The notes under the pieces: generated by a model
What the model was told of the DNA's origin: nothing
Seen by the model: the letters and a program-made list of their open reading frames with translations, nothing else
Databases searched by the model: none
Shown: positions 18,293-27,175 of the stretch, piece after piece
Numbering within the stretch: position 1 is the stretch's first letter
Layout of the letters: each line of letters starts with the position of its first letter
Program-made: the position numbers and the translations under genes
Assembly: GCA_963761985.1 (NCBI GenBank)
Contig: CAVXIT010000002.1
Coordinates: forward strand, 108,301-172,300
DNA length: 64,000 nucleotides
Direction of reading: 5' to 3'
Source: JACCTH01 sp963761985
GTDB taxonomy: Bacteria > Actinomycetota > Acidimicrobiia > Spongiisociales > ZC4RG35

Positions 18293-18847
18293 ATGACCAC
18301 CACAACCGTCAGAAACGGCGTCGACACCGAGGCTCTCTTCGGAGCTCTCGACGCAGTCAAGTCCATGCCCGTCGCCGCCAAGTTCCAGTTCCGGGCCACC
18401 AACCAGTGGAAAAGCGGCACCCACTCCGAGAGCACGATCAGCGGGTTCTACGGACTCGGGAGCGAGCTCGCCCACAACGAATCGCACACCTTCGAGGCCG
18501 ATCATCCCACCCAGCTGACCGGCAAGGACCTCGCCCCCACCCCCGTCGAGTTCCTGCTGCACACGCTCGCGGCGTGCATCACCGCTGGCATCGGCAATGT
18601 CGCCGCCGCCCGCGGCGTGAACCTCACCTCAGTGTCGTCCACAGTCAGCGGTGACATCGACCTCATGGGACTGCTTGGTCTCGATCCGACGGTCCGCAAC
18701 GGCTATGAGAAGATCGAGATGAAAGTCCGGATCGAAGGCGATGCCGATGCCGACGACCTGCGCAAGGTAGTCGAGCGTTCCATCGCTCGGTCAGCCGTCT
18801 ACGACATGCTCACCAATGGCACCTCGGTGTCGGTGACGGTCGAGTAA
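18293..18847 (+). CDS. OsmC-family protein
   Basis: 184 residues with the OsmC/Ohr fold. Active-site-type Cys95 in HTLAACITAG. The second conserved Cys of peroxidase-active members (in a CPV segment) is replaced: the equivalent stretch reads RSAVYDML, and no other Cys is present. Either the protein is not a classical thiol peroxidase or it uses an external thiol. A strong Shine-Dalgarno (AAAGGAAGGAA) precedes ATG 18293. The TAATG overlap with the following monooxygenase gene suggests coupling. Confidence 0.9.
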   Translation: MTTTTVRNGVDTEALFGALDAVKSMPVAAKFQFRATNQWKSGTHSESTISGFYGLGSELAHNESHTFEADHPTQLTGKDLAPTPVEFLLHTLAACITAGIGNVAAARGVNLTSVSSTVSGDIDLMGLLGLDPTVRNGYEKIEMKVRIEGDADADDLRKVVERSIARSAVYDMLTNGTSVSVTVE

Positions 18848-20037
18848 TGAATGGATCCATGCGCCGGGGCCTCGACCAGGCCCCGGCGACACCCGACCTT
18901 TGGAAAGAACGATGGGATGTGATCATTGTCGGCGCTCGTGTCGCAGGAGCCGCAACCGCGTTGCATCTCGCGCGTGCCGGACACCGCGTCTTGATCGTCG
19001 ATCGAGCCGGGCCCCCAAAGGACACCGTCTCGACGCACGCGCTTATGCGAAGTGGCGTGCTGCAACTAAGCAAACTTGGTGTCCTGGAACGGATAGTCGA
19101 AGCTGGGACGCCGGCCATCCGCCAGATCAACCTGGTCTTCGGAAGCCAGCAGATCAAGTTTCCGGTAGCGGATGCCTTTGGCGTCGATGCCTACTACGCC
19201 CCTCGCCGCACCTTGCTGGACACGGTCCTGTTGGAAGCCGCAATCGATGCGGGCGCAACCTTCCTCGGTGGATCCGTATCAGGAGTCAGCCACGACAGCC
19301 AGGGCCGGGTCAACGGGGTCATGGTCAGGACCGAAACACGCGAGTCGACGATTCCAGCTCGCTGGGTGGTGGGCGCCGACGGAACGCAATCTCGAGTGGC
19401 TCGCTCGGTGGGCGCCCAGCTGCTGCGCTATCACCCACCGGCCAACGGGCTCGTTTACGGGTATTTCGAGGGCGCCGAGATCCCCGGGTATGACTTCAGA
19501 TTTGTAAACCAACGCAATGTCGGCGCCATCCCGACCAACGATGGGCTCACCATTCTCTTCGTGGGCGGGCCGCTCGCCGAAACGCCCCGGGATGCCGAGA
19601 CCTATCTCCAAGGGACTCTTGCGCGCGTGGCGCCTGAGTTTCTGGTCGGTGCGCGGCGCGTGGGAAGGCTTTATCGAGCCAACAGCATTCCCAACCTTCT
19701 CCGTGACCCTGCCGGGGCGGGCTGGTGCCTGGTAGGGGATGCGGGTTTCACCGAGGATCCGATCTCCGCGCACGGGATCACCGACGCCTTGCGTGATGCC
19801 GAATTCTGCGCGCAGGCAGTCGATCATGCTTTGCGCGACCCGGGCCGCGAATCGGACGCGATCTCGTCATACCGACCGTTGCGAGACCACTTTGCGGTTC
19901 CGTACCTCGACCACATCGTTGCTCTGTCCAGCTTTGTTTGGGATGGACCCGAGGCCTCGCGTCTGATGCGTGGCTTGGGGGAAATCGCCGATGCGGAGTG
20001 CGAGCTTCTCGCCAGCCGCTCACTCATTCCTGCGTAG
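18847..20037 (+). CDS. FAD-dependent monooxygenase/oxidoreductase
   Basis: 396-residue flavoprotein of the p-hydroxybenzoate hydroxylase fold. FAD-binding VIIVGARVAGAATALHLA at residues 25-42 (first Gly of GxGxxG followed by Ala), VGADGTQSRVAR (DG motif) near residue 178 and VGDAGFTEDPISAHGI (GD motif) near residue 295. Acts in the cytosol on an unknown hydrophobic or aromatic substrate. Linked to osmC by a TAATG overlap and to the TetR regulon by the operator upstream of osmC. Confidence 0.9.
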   Translation: MNGSMRRGLDQAPATPDLWKERWDVIIVGARVAGAATALHLARAGHRVLIVDRAGPPKDTVSTHALMRSGVLQLSKLGVLERIVEAGTPAIRQINLVFGSQQIKFPVADAFGVDAYYAPRRTLLDTVLLEAAIDAGATFLGGSVSGVSHDSQGRVNGVMVRTETRESTIPARWVVGADGTQSRVARSVGAQLLRYHPPANGLVYGYFEGAEIPGYDFRFVNQRNVGAIPTNDGLTILFVGGPLAETPRDAETYLQGTLARVAPEFLVGARRVGRLYRANSIPNLLRDPAGAGWCLVGDAGFTEDPISAHGITDALRDAEFCAQAVDHALRDPGRESDAISSYRPLRDHFAVPYLDHIVALSSFVWDGPEASRLMRGLGEIADAECELLASRSLIPA

Positions 20038-20077
20038 GAGGTCGATAGCCTCACTCAAAGTATCCAGGGAGGCAGAG

Positions 20078-20617
20078 ATGGAATTTGATCCAGTGAAAAT
20101 GCTGGTCGGCGATGATTTCGCGTGGGGCTTCATCGTCGAAATCGTCGTCCGCACGACGATCATGTACCTCTACACACTGGGCATCGTGCGGGTGATCGGA
20201 AAGCGAGGATTAGGTCACCTCTCCCCGTTTGAGTTGGTGATCATCGTGGCGTTGGGCTCGTCGGTAGGGGACCCGATGTTTTACGAGGACATCCCCATCA
20301 TTCACGGGATCACGGTCATCACCGTGGTGGTGTTTCTGCAGCGAATGCTCCAAGAGGTGACTGAGAAATCGCCCAAACTCGAACAGATTCTGGAGAGCAA
20401 GCCGCGCAAGCTCATCTCGGACGGCGTCCTCGACGAGGATGCGCTGGAAAAGGAGAACCTTTCCCAACAAGAGCTCTTCTCAGCCCTGCGAGATCGAGAG
20501 ATCGAAGACCTGGGCCAGGTCAGACTGGCCTTTCTCGAACCGTCTGGGGAGATCAGCGTCTTCAAAACGGAGGAGAAGGCATCAAAAGGGGGCGAGTCCA
20601 TCCTCCCGGAAGGGTGA
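20078..20617 (+). CDS. DUF421 (YetF-like) membrane protein
   Basis: 179 residues with three hydrophobic segments (about residues 15-37, 50-65, 70-88) and a soluble C-terminal DUF421 domain beginning KPRKLISDGVLDEDAL. The RxxGKRGLGHLSPFELVIIVALGS segment is the family hallmark. ATG 20078 follows GGGAGG. Function unknown; members are associated with envelope or spore stress in other bacteria. A 9-base inverted repeat (GATTCGGCC 20616-20624 and GGCCGAATC 20664-20672) after the stop may act in termination. Confidence 0.88.
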   Translation: MEFDPVKMLVGDDFAWGFIVEIVVRTTIMYLYTLGIVRVIGKRGLGHLSPFELVIIVALGSSVGDPMFYEDIPIIHGITVITVVVFLQRMLQEVTEKSPKLEQILESKPRKLISDGVLDEDALEKENLSQQELFSALRDREIEDLGQVRLAFLEPSGEISVFKTEEKASKGGESILPEG

Positions 20618-20786
20618 TTCGGCCAGAAGCCTTGATTTGGTGGGTGTCGCCCCTTTACTGAAAGGCCGAATCCGCCGAAAAGTGATCTGACAAAAGGATC
20701 CAGCCGCGCCAGCCAGCCAACCGCCCCAACCCACCCTGATCACCACTGCGACTCGCCTGATTGCATTAACCGCTGCTCTGGCGGCA

Positions 20787-22379
20787 GTGGTGTTTGCCTT
20801 GATCCTGGCGTTTTCGGGGCCCCTGACGGAGGTAGGGGTCGCCGGTCCGGCCTATGCGACCTTGTCGACCATTGCGGGCGTCGTTCTCTTCGCCGCTTCG
20901 CTATCACACCGTGGCAGATCGCGTACCGCATGGATGCTGATCGGAGCAGGCGTCCTTTGTTGGGGCATCGGAGAAGTGATCTGGATCGTGCAGGCAACGG
21001 CCGGCGAAATCCCCTATCCCGGGTTGGCCGACTTCTTTTATGCAGCGGGTTACCCGCTGCTGTTCGTCGGCATCATTCTTCTCCCCCATCTCCGACCCGG
21101 GCATTTCGAACGAATTCGGCTGGCGATCGATGCCATCGCCGGGACGGTGTCATTGGCCGTAGTGATGTGGGTCGCGTACCTGCATCGCGTGGTCTATGTC
21201 GGTTCCGACTCGATCGAGACGTTCCTCAACCTGCTCTATCCCTTTGGCGATGTCTTGCTCGCCACCGCATTGATGGTCTTAGCGATGCGGCGCTCCGAAC
21301 AACGCCTTGATTTGAGAGTCGTCTTCCTTGCCGGCGCCGTGGCTCTCACCACCGCAGCCGACGTGATCTTTTCCCTCCAGGTCGCCGCCGAGACCTACGT
21401 TGCCTGGGGATGGCTAGACGCCATCTGGCTGTGCTCCTACGGGTTCCTATCTTTCACCGCTTGGCTCGTGACAAAGCCTGCGAAAGCCTCCGATCGCACC
21501 TACCGAGCTGTGCGACCGTGGCAGCTGATCGCCCCTTATTCCGCAGTCGCCGCACTCTTTGCCATCCGTCTCACGATGAGTTCGGGCAACGACCTGATTT
21601 TGAATATCGCCACAACGGCAGTGGCGGCGTTGGTGATCGGCCGTCAAGGGATCGCGCTCCGGGAGCGAAAGGAGCTCCTCGAACGACAACGGGATGACCT
21701 AGTGGCTTCGGTCTCCCACGAGCTCCGAACGCCCCTCACCGGTATCCAGGGATACGCGCAAATTCTCCTGGAAGCCGACGAAATGTTGACGCCGGCCGAT
21801 CGACGAGAAATGGTGGAGACAATCAATGTCCAAGCCACGCACCTCGGGCGCATCGTTACCGACTTGATCGACGTTGCTCGCGATCAATTGCAGAACGTCA
21901 AGCTCAATCGAGTTGACTACAAAGCCGCCGAATTGGTGAGAGAAGCCGTCGCCGCGGCCGCAGGGGGGCGCGCGGTCGCTACCCATCTCGATGAGAACGC
22001 CACAATCTGGGCCGACCCGGATCGAATCCGGCAGGTCCTCGTCAACCTCATCACGAACGCAGTCCGCTACGGACGGTCCAGCATCGCGATCGTCTCTCGA
22101 TCGGACAACGCCTCGATCGTGTTCGAGGTCCACGACGATGGAGACGGGGTTCCCCCCAAATACCAACACTCCATTTTCGAACGGTTCGAGAGAGGTGCCC
22201 ACAAGAACGGGTCAATTGCCGGCTCAGGCATCGGACTCTCGGTGGGCAAGGATCTCGTGAATGCCCACGGGGGCACCATGCGCTATCGCTCGTCTGAGCG
22301 GCTGGGTGGCGCCTGCTTCGAGTTTTCCCTGCCGACGGCTCTAGCGACGACGCGGGAGCTGATCGACGCGAGCAGATAG
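20787..22379 (+). CDS. Membrane sensor histidine kinase
   Basis: About 530 residues. N-terminal region to residue 280 has about eight hydrophobic segments without a recognisable extracellular sensor. Kinase core: H-box SVSHELRTPLTGIQGY (His near residue 310), N-box NLITNAVRYG, G1 DDGDGVP, GSGIGLSVGKDL. No response regulator is adjacent. The start is uncertain: GTG 20787 lies inside the first apparent membrane segment, and coding-like sequence extends to the stop at 20688 without an ATG, GTG or TTG. Confidence 0.87.
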   Translation: MVFALILAFSGPLTEVGVAGPAYATLSTIAGVVLFAASLSHRGRSRTAWMLIGAGVLCWGIGEVIWIVQATAGEIPYPGLADFFYAAGYPLLFVGIILLPHLRPGHFERIRLAIDAIAGTVSLAVVMWVAYLHRVVYVGSDSIETFLNLLYPFGDVLLATALMVLAMRRSEQRLDLRVVFLAGAVALTTAADVIFSLQVAAETYVAWGWLDAIWLCSYGFLSFTAWLVTKPAKASDRTYRAVRPWQLIAPYSAVAALFAIRLTMSSGNDLILNIATTAVAALVIGRQGIALRERKELLERQRDDLVASVSHELRTPLTGIQGYAQILLEADEMLTPADRREMVETINVQATHLGRIVTDLIDVARDQLQNVKLNRVDYKAAELVREAVAAAAGGRAVATHLDENATIWADPDRIRQVLVNLITNAVRYGRSSIAIVSRSDNASIVFEVHDDGDGVPPKYQHSIFERFERGAHKNGSIAGSGIGLSVGKDLVNAHGGTMRYRSSERLGGACFEFSLPTALATTRELIDASR

Positions 22380-22395
22380 CGTCACGCTCGAATGG

Positions 22396-23256
22396 TCAAG
22401 CACTGAGCAAGTCGGTGCCGGCTTCCCCCACCGCCGCCAGCACCCGGGTGCAAAGGTCGGTGAACCCCCGCGGGCGGATGCCGGTATGAACTACCACCAG
22501 CACTCCCACTGACCCGTCGGGTCCGAGAGGAGCTGCCGCCGCCGAGACCACACCGTCGTCCCAGCCAAGCGGCCGATGAACGCGGGCGCTCTGGGAGACG
22601 TCCTGCTCAACCACGGGACCGTGTCGCGACGCCTGCCACAGAGGGAGGATGGCCGCGGTGACTTCTTCGGGAGACGCCGCCGGGCGCCAGCCAAGGTCGG
22701 CGATAAAAGGCATCGATGACTTTTCGGGCAAATAGACGGCTGCGTACTCGCATCCGAGCGCGGAGGCCGCCGCCGTCGCCAGATGAATTGCCAGTTCTTC
22801 CGTCTCGAGTTGGGCCGCTTCGTAGACAGTGCGTCGAGCTTGTGCTATTTCGGCTTGATCAGCTTCGAGCTTGGTGAGCTTGACCTTGCTCCCCGCCGTC
22901 CGTCGAATCGCCTCTGCCGTTTCCGCCAGCTCGGTGGAATCAACCATCAGGTCGTCCCCGCCAAAAACCACGACCGTTCCCTGGCTGGAGAGGGCGGCAG
23001 CCCGGCGCGCCCAGTAGGGACCGAAAACCCTCCGCGGATGGCTGCCTTCGAAGTGAACCTCCGAGTCGGAGGCGGCACGAGCGAGAACCGGTTCCTCCGC
23101 CGGCTGGAGGGTGACATTGCCTGCCCAACCTTCCCCACGGCCCACTCCATCGACATTGAATAGCCGTCCGTCCTCGACTGGGACGAGGACGAAGACGTCG
23201 GTGGCGCCGACCTTGGCGGCGAGCTCGGCGAGAGTGCTCTCGCCTGGCAACGGCAT
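22396..23256 (-). CDS. GAF-domain protein
   Basis: 286 residues, soluble, with two GAF-like segments (residues 1-110 and about 145-280; YEAAQLETEELAIHLATAAASALGCEYAAVYL) joined by a helical linker. No output domain is visible. It begins 2 bases after the histidine kinase gene and is probably its signalling partner. Confidence 0.75.
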   Translation of the reverse strand: MPLPGESTLAELAAKVGATDVFVLVPVEDGRLFNVDGVGRGEGWAGNVTLQPAEEPVLARAASDSEVHFEGSHPRRVFGPYWARRAAALSSQGTVVVFGGDDLMVDSTELAETAEAIRRTAGSKVKLTKLEADQAEIAQARRTVYEAAQLETEELAIHLATAAASALGCEYAAVYLPEKSSMPFIADLGWRPAASPEEVTAAILPLWQASRHGPVVEQDVSQSARVHRPLGWDDGVVSAAAAPLGPDGSVGVLVVVHTGIRPRGFTDLCTRVLAAVGEAGTDLLSA

Positions 23257-23258
23257 CC

Positions 23259-24404
23259 CTATTCCAGCGGCACGACTAGTTCGAAAACCGTGGTTCCCGA
23301 AACCCGCGAGTAGGTGACGCGACCCCCAAGCCGCTGCATAGTTCTCGAAACCGAGACCAAACCGAGGCCGGTGCTGTCGAGGCGACGAGTGTCGTTGGAA
23401 AAAGGAGTGAATAGGTAGGGAACCAACGCGGGGTCTACGCCTTCGCCGGCATCGACCACGCTGATCCCATAGCTCGTCCCCCGCATCGTCCCGCGAATCT
23501 GCACGCTGGTGCCGTCGGGCGCGTACTTCTGAGCATTGTGCACGAGGTTGAGCATCGCCCGGCGGAGAAGGTCAGAATCCGTTCGGAGCGTGTGGGGGTC
23601 GACACAGACATCGACTTCGCCCCCCCACCCCCGTTTGACGGCTTCAGCCACCTCTCCGATGAACTCGGTGGCCTCGACACAATTGAGTTTGGGAGGGACG
23701 TGCTCGGAGGAAACGGCCTCGACGAAAGCCTCGTCGATCATCCGGCTCAAGCGATGAGCTTCGGAGTTGATCATCGTGAGGAACTCCTCATGCTCTTCAT
23801 CCGCCAGAGGAATCTTGCTGCCGCTCAGAATGTCGGAGGCCGCGGTGATGGCCTGAATGGGGTGGCGCAGATCATGGCGAAGTGTCGCCGACACAACTGC
23901 CCGCTCCTCGCGCAGCTGGCTGAGTTCCTGGCTCATGACCTTGACCTTGGCTGAAAGCCAGAGTTGGTTGATGAGCAACAGCAACGGGTCACGGATCTGG
24001 GACGGATCGGTCTGCGGACCGGCCCCGTATCCCGAGTAGACGATGACCGCGTAGCCGTTGTCGATGGGACGGCCGGAACTGGCGTTCCAATCGGCTGGCT
24101 CCCATTGCTGAGTCTCCCTGTCCGAGCCCGCAATTACGGCTCGAACGAAGCCATCCTCCTCGGCATCTGCGGCTCTCCCACTCGCCGGAACCGGGCGAGC
24201 ATCAACACCAGACTCTGCCAGACAGGTCACTCCCTGGGACTCAACGACGTAGGCGCGAACCATGGTCGCCCCCACTACGTCTGAAGCCCAGCTCAGGGCT
24301 ACAGCCAGGGCGGTTTCGGGGAATCGCAGGGCGGCCATCGCTGTCGGCAACACGTCGAAGAACGCAGTGGAGCGAGCCATAGGAGCGAAATGCGGCGTGG
24401 TCAT
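23259..24404 (-). CDS. Soluble sensor histidine kinase
   Basis: 381 residues. N-terminal GAF-like region (to about residue 170), DHp helix with the unusual H-box TLRHDLRHPIQAI, then the ATPase domain: NLVHNAQKYAPDG (N-box), VVDAGEGVDPAL (G1), DSTGLGLVSVSRTMQ (G2). The ATG at 24404 is chosen because the longer reading adds an Arg-rich, antisense-looking stretch. Paired with the GAF gene downstream; no response regulator is nearby. Confidence 0.85.
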   Translation of the reverse strand: MTTPHFAPMARSTAFFDVLPTAMAALRFPETALAVALSWASDVVGATMVRAYVVESQGVTCLAESGVDARPVPASGRAADAEEDGFVRAVIAGSDRETQQWEPADWNASSGRPIDNGYAVIVYSGYGAGPQTDPSQIRDPLLLLINQLWLSAKVKVMSQELSQLREERAVVSATLRHDLRHPIQAITAASDILSGSKIPLADEEHEEFLTMINSEAHRLSRMIDEAFVEAVSSEHVPPKLNCVEATEFIGEVAEAVKRGWGGEVDVCVDPHTLRTDSDLLRRAMLNLVHNAQKYAPDGTSVQIRGTMRGTSYGISVVDAGEGVDPALVPYLFTPFSNDTRRLDSTGLGLVSVSRTMQRLGGRVTYSRVSGTTVFELVVPLE

Positions 24405-24472
24405 CACCTGACCATTGGTATCGGTTTGCGGCGACCTCAGGTTGAACGAGCCGTTTGGCCAGGGCGGTCGAA

Positions 24473-25195
24473 CTAGTCCTGGGAACCTACGTCTGACTCG
24501 GCTTTGGGAGCAGTCACCGAGCGGCCGTACCTCAAATCGATGACCCGTTCGCCGGGAGTGTCGTATTCGGCGATCCAAGCGGCTCGCTGGGTGTCCAAAT
24601 CCCACACCACCCACCAGGCGTCGGCTGGCAAATGATCGGGTTCAAATTTGGCCCGCGCTTGCCGGGCCGCGTCGATAGCGGGTTCGAGCTCGCTGCACGT
24701 CGCGACGCTCTGGGAGCGCACCTCCGACCCTCGCAGCGTTCCCCCGGTCCGATACTCGATCGCTTGGAAACCCTTCGAATTAGAGACTGGTGCGGCGGTG
24801 GGCATGGACGCCGCGGCGAGCGCTGCCGGTAATTTCGAAACGGTCACTGCATCCCGTCGGGTTGGGCGGTCGCGGTACAGACTGAAGCCCCCCAACGCGA
24901 TCAAGGCTCCGGCCACCGCGATCCGCCAGATCCAGTCTGGCCCAAGTGCGCTGTCCGTTTCGATCGAACTCTCGGTTTCGGTTGTGGTCGGCCCAGGAGT
25001 CTGCTCTGCGACCGAGGTCGTGACCGGTGAGGTGTCAGTTGTCGTCGGAGAAGTAGTCGCGGGCGCCGTCGTCGCGGTGTCGGGCGTCGTTGTGGTTGCC
25101 ACCGGGATCTCGATGATCGTCACCGGCGGCGATTCCAAATCGCGGGAATAGAGCCACCCCGCACCCAACAGAACCGTCGCGAGCAGCCCGGACAA
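24473..25195 (-). CDS. Hypothetical membrane-anchored protein with Thr-rich linker
   Basis: 240 residues from TTG 25195: an N-terminal hydrophobic segment (residues 3-15), a Thr/Pro/Ser-rich low-complexity stretch (about 30-80), a transmembrane segment IWRIAVAGALIALGGFSLYR near residue 95, and a cytoplasmic domain of about 110 residues containing the core WWVVWDLDTQRAAWIAEYD. Immediately downstream of the sortase gene, so probably part of the same surface locus. No known family recognised. Confidence 0.65.
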   Translation of the reverse strand: MSGLLATVLLGAGWLYSRDLESPPVTIIEIPVATTTTPDTATTAPATTSPTTTDTSPVTTSVAEQTPGPTTTETESSIETDSALGPDWIWRIAVAGALIALGGFSLYRDRPTRRDAVTVSKLPAALAAASMPTAAPVSNSKGFQAIEYRTGGTLRGSEVRSQSVATCSELEPAIDAARQARAKFEPDHLPADAWWVVWDLDTQRAAWIAEYDTPGERVIDLRYGRSVTAPKAESDVGSQD

Positions 25196-25203
25196 GACGC
25201 TTT

Positions 25204-25900
25204 TCAGGGCGACTCCGGCTGGGCGGTGACGACCACGTTGTCGTCATAGGTTCGACTGGAATAGTTAAAGGCACCGCCACAGGTGATGAGCGTCAGGACG
25301 GGCTGGCCGTCTTGAGCGAAAATCGACTCGACTGCCAGCCCGCCTTTAGGCACCCGCTCCGACGAAGTAACAACGAAAGTGGTCGTCTCGCCGCCCTCGA
25401 AGAGGACGTTGATGCTGTCGCCGGGCAAGAGCCGGTCGAGGTTGTAGAAGACCCCTGGACCTTCGCCGTAGAGGTCGACGTGTGCCGCCAGGACCGATGA
25501 CCCCGGTTGCCCGGGCGAGGGTCCGAACCGATACCAACCCACCTCATCGACGTTGTCCGGCACTTCCATCTGTCCGGTTTCAGCCACGACACCGAGCGGG
25601 ATGACTGGCGCCGTCACTCCGATGGCCTCGATCTGCAGAGCGGTCGGAGCAGGCTCTTCGCCTACCACGTCGTTGTCGATGCTCAGTGATGACCACTCCA
25701 ACGTGGTCACCGTGGAGCGTCGGCGACACGGGATACGTTTCAGGGGTCGTGGTTTCAGTTAATGGAGTCGCCTGAGCCGAAGTTTCTGGGCGCACCTCCA
25801 TGCGGTCAGGCAATGGAGGTCTCGACGCAGTCCCGGCCCCCGTTCCCGCACACGCCATCAATAGCGTGGCCAGGATGAGGGCCGGGCCGAGTCGCGTCAC
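25204..25900 (-). CDS. Class F-like sortase (frameshifted as read)
   Basis: Sortase-fold transpeptidase. From GTG 25900: hydrophobic signal with LMACAG (possible lipobox), a Pro/Thr-rich linker, then the catalytic domain IEAIGVTAPVIPLG. Catalytic residues: His in LAAHVDLYG, Cys in TLITCGGAFN, Arg in YSSRTYDD. The linker and catalytic domain are in different frames; the break lies between about 25715 and 25735. GTG 25900 overlaps the stop of the DUF4397 gene (GTGA), so both are expressed together. It would join a surface protein to an envelope acceptor. Confidence 0.82.
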
Positions 25901-26697
25901 AGCCTTGCGGAACCCCTGATACGAAGCCCAGCCACCAAGAGCACCAATGCACTGACTCCGAAATAGAGGGGCATCCAAGCCTGCTCCGCCTTGAGTCCGC
26001 CGCTTCCGGTCGGAACCCCACCCGGCGCTGTCGTCTGTGCGACGACTCGCTGGGCGAGAAGGCCGAACGAATCGTTATCAGGCGAGCCGACGGCATAGAG
26101 CACAAGCAATGCGCCCTCGTCAAGCTGAAGGGACCGCTCTTCGAGCACTTCGCCCGCAGCTAGGAAAGACACATCGTGTGCGCCCGCTGTTACGTCCGCC
26201 GTCGCGTCGGTCGCCTGCATCAGCGCTCCGAAAAGGTCGTTCCCGTCGAGGACAACGTCGACGTCGGCGAGCAGGGAAGCCTGGCGAACCGTCAAACGAG
26301 CTTGGCCTGCGGCCAGCTGGCTGGTGTCGTTGACAAACACGGACAGGACCGGGGCTTCATTGACGATTTGGGCAACAACGGAGTAGTCCGTTCCCGCCTC
26401 AAAGGTGACCGTGTCAGAGACGGCCGGGTCTTCGGTGTCCGGATCAGCGCCCTCGGCAAAGATTTCGAGCTCAGCGGCACCGGCCGGAATCGTAAACAGC
26501 TCACTCGCTGCCTCGAATATGAAGCCATCGATGATCAAATCGCCATTCAGATAGACATCGGCCGGGAACCCATCTTCCGCCGGGACGGCATGAATGACGG
26601 TCACGGTGGCAACCGCCTCCTGGGCGATGGCAGATCCCACACCCATACCAAATACCAAAATCGTGGCGAGAACTCCCGCCCGGGCCAAACTCTTCAC
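25897..26697 (-). CDS. DUF4397 surface protein, candidate sortase substrate
   Basis: 266 residues. Signal peptide (residues 1-25, cleavage near AIAQE), DUF4397 region starting VTVIHAVPAEDGFPADVYLNG and continuing to about residue 215, then a C-terminal cell-wall-sorting-like tail: GGVPTGSGG, a hydrophobic helix (LYFGVSALVLLVAGL) and basic end RIRGSARL. The motif is not LPXTG, but its position and the coupled sortase gene suggest it is the substrate (inference). Confidence 0.85.
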   Translation of the reverse strand: MKSLARAGVLATILVFGMGVGSAIAQEAVATVTVIHAVPAEDGFPADVYLNGDLIIDGFIFEAASELFTIPAGAAELEIFAEGADPDTEDPAVSDTVTFEAGTDYSVVAQIVNEAPVLSVFVNDTSQLAAGQARLTVRQASLLADVDVVLDGNDLFGALMQATDATADVTAGAHDVSFLAAGEVLEERSLQLDEGALLVLYAVGSPDNDSFGLLAQRVVAQTTAPGGVPTGSGGLKAEQAWMPLYFGVSALVLLVAGLRIRGSARL

Positions 26698-26800
26698 TTA
26701 GCCTCCCTAATTGCCCTAACCCGCTACCTACCCACTCTATTCGCAGTTATCCACAGTTGGGATTGGTCCAGAGGACCTTTTGACCTGCCAAATTGGGGGA

Positions 26801-27175
26801 ATGCCAAAGAATCTGTCGAGAAATCCTCTGGTTGATGCCTGGTTCGAGAAGAAACAGCCTGCGCTCGAAGCAGCCATGCAGGAAGTCCGCGAGCTGACAT
26901 TGGAGGCAGACCCACGCATCACCGAATCCATCAAATGGAGTACTCCGACCTTCGAGTACAACGGCAACATCTTCAGCTTCAACCCAGCGAAGCGGTTCGT
27001 CAGCCTTTTGTTCCACACCGGAGCGAAGATTCCAGGCGATTTTGCGGGATTGGAGGGCGAAGGGGACACCGGTCGGGTGATGCGCTTCTCCGACCTCGAA
27101 GATGTGAGGTCTCGTGCTGAAGAGCTGAAGAAGGTCCTGAAAGCGTGGTGCGACTGGAAAGACGGGAAGCTTTGA
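26801..27175 (+). CDS. DUF1801 protein
   Basis: 124 residues of the DUF1801 (YdhG-like) family, with ITESIKWSTPTFEYNGNIFSFNPAKRFVSLLFH. ATG 26801 follows a GGGGGA Shine-Dalgarno. Function unknown; the fold is small alpha/beta. The stop overlaps the TTG start of the next gene. Confidence 0.85.
   Translation: MPKNLSRNPLVDAWFEKKQPALEAAMQEVRELTLEADPRITESIKWSTPTFEYNGNIFSFNPAKRFVSLLFHTGAKIPGDFAGLEGEGDTGRVMRFSDLEDVRSRAEELKKVLKAWCDWKDGKL

Noticed and set aside
26747..26755. TTATCCACA, a perfect DnaA box
   Set aside because: A single box with no cluster, AT-rich stretch or dnaA/dnaN nearby, so not evidence for an origin.
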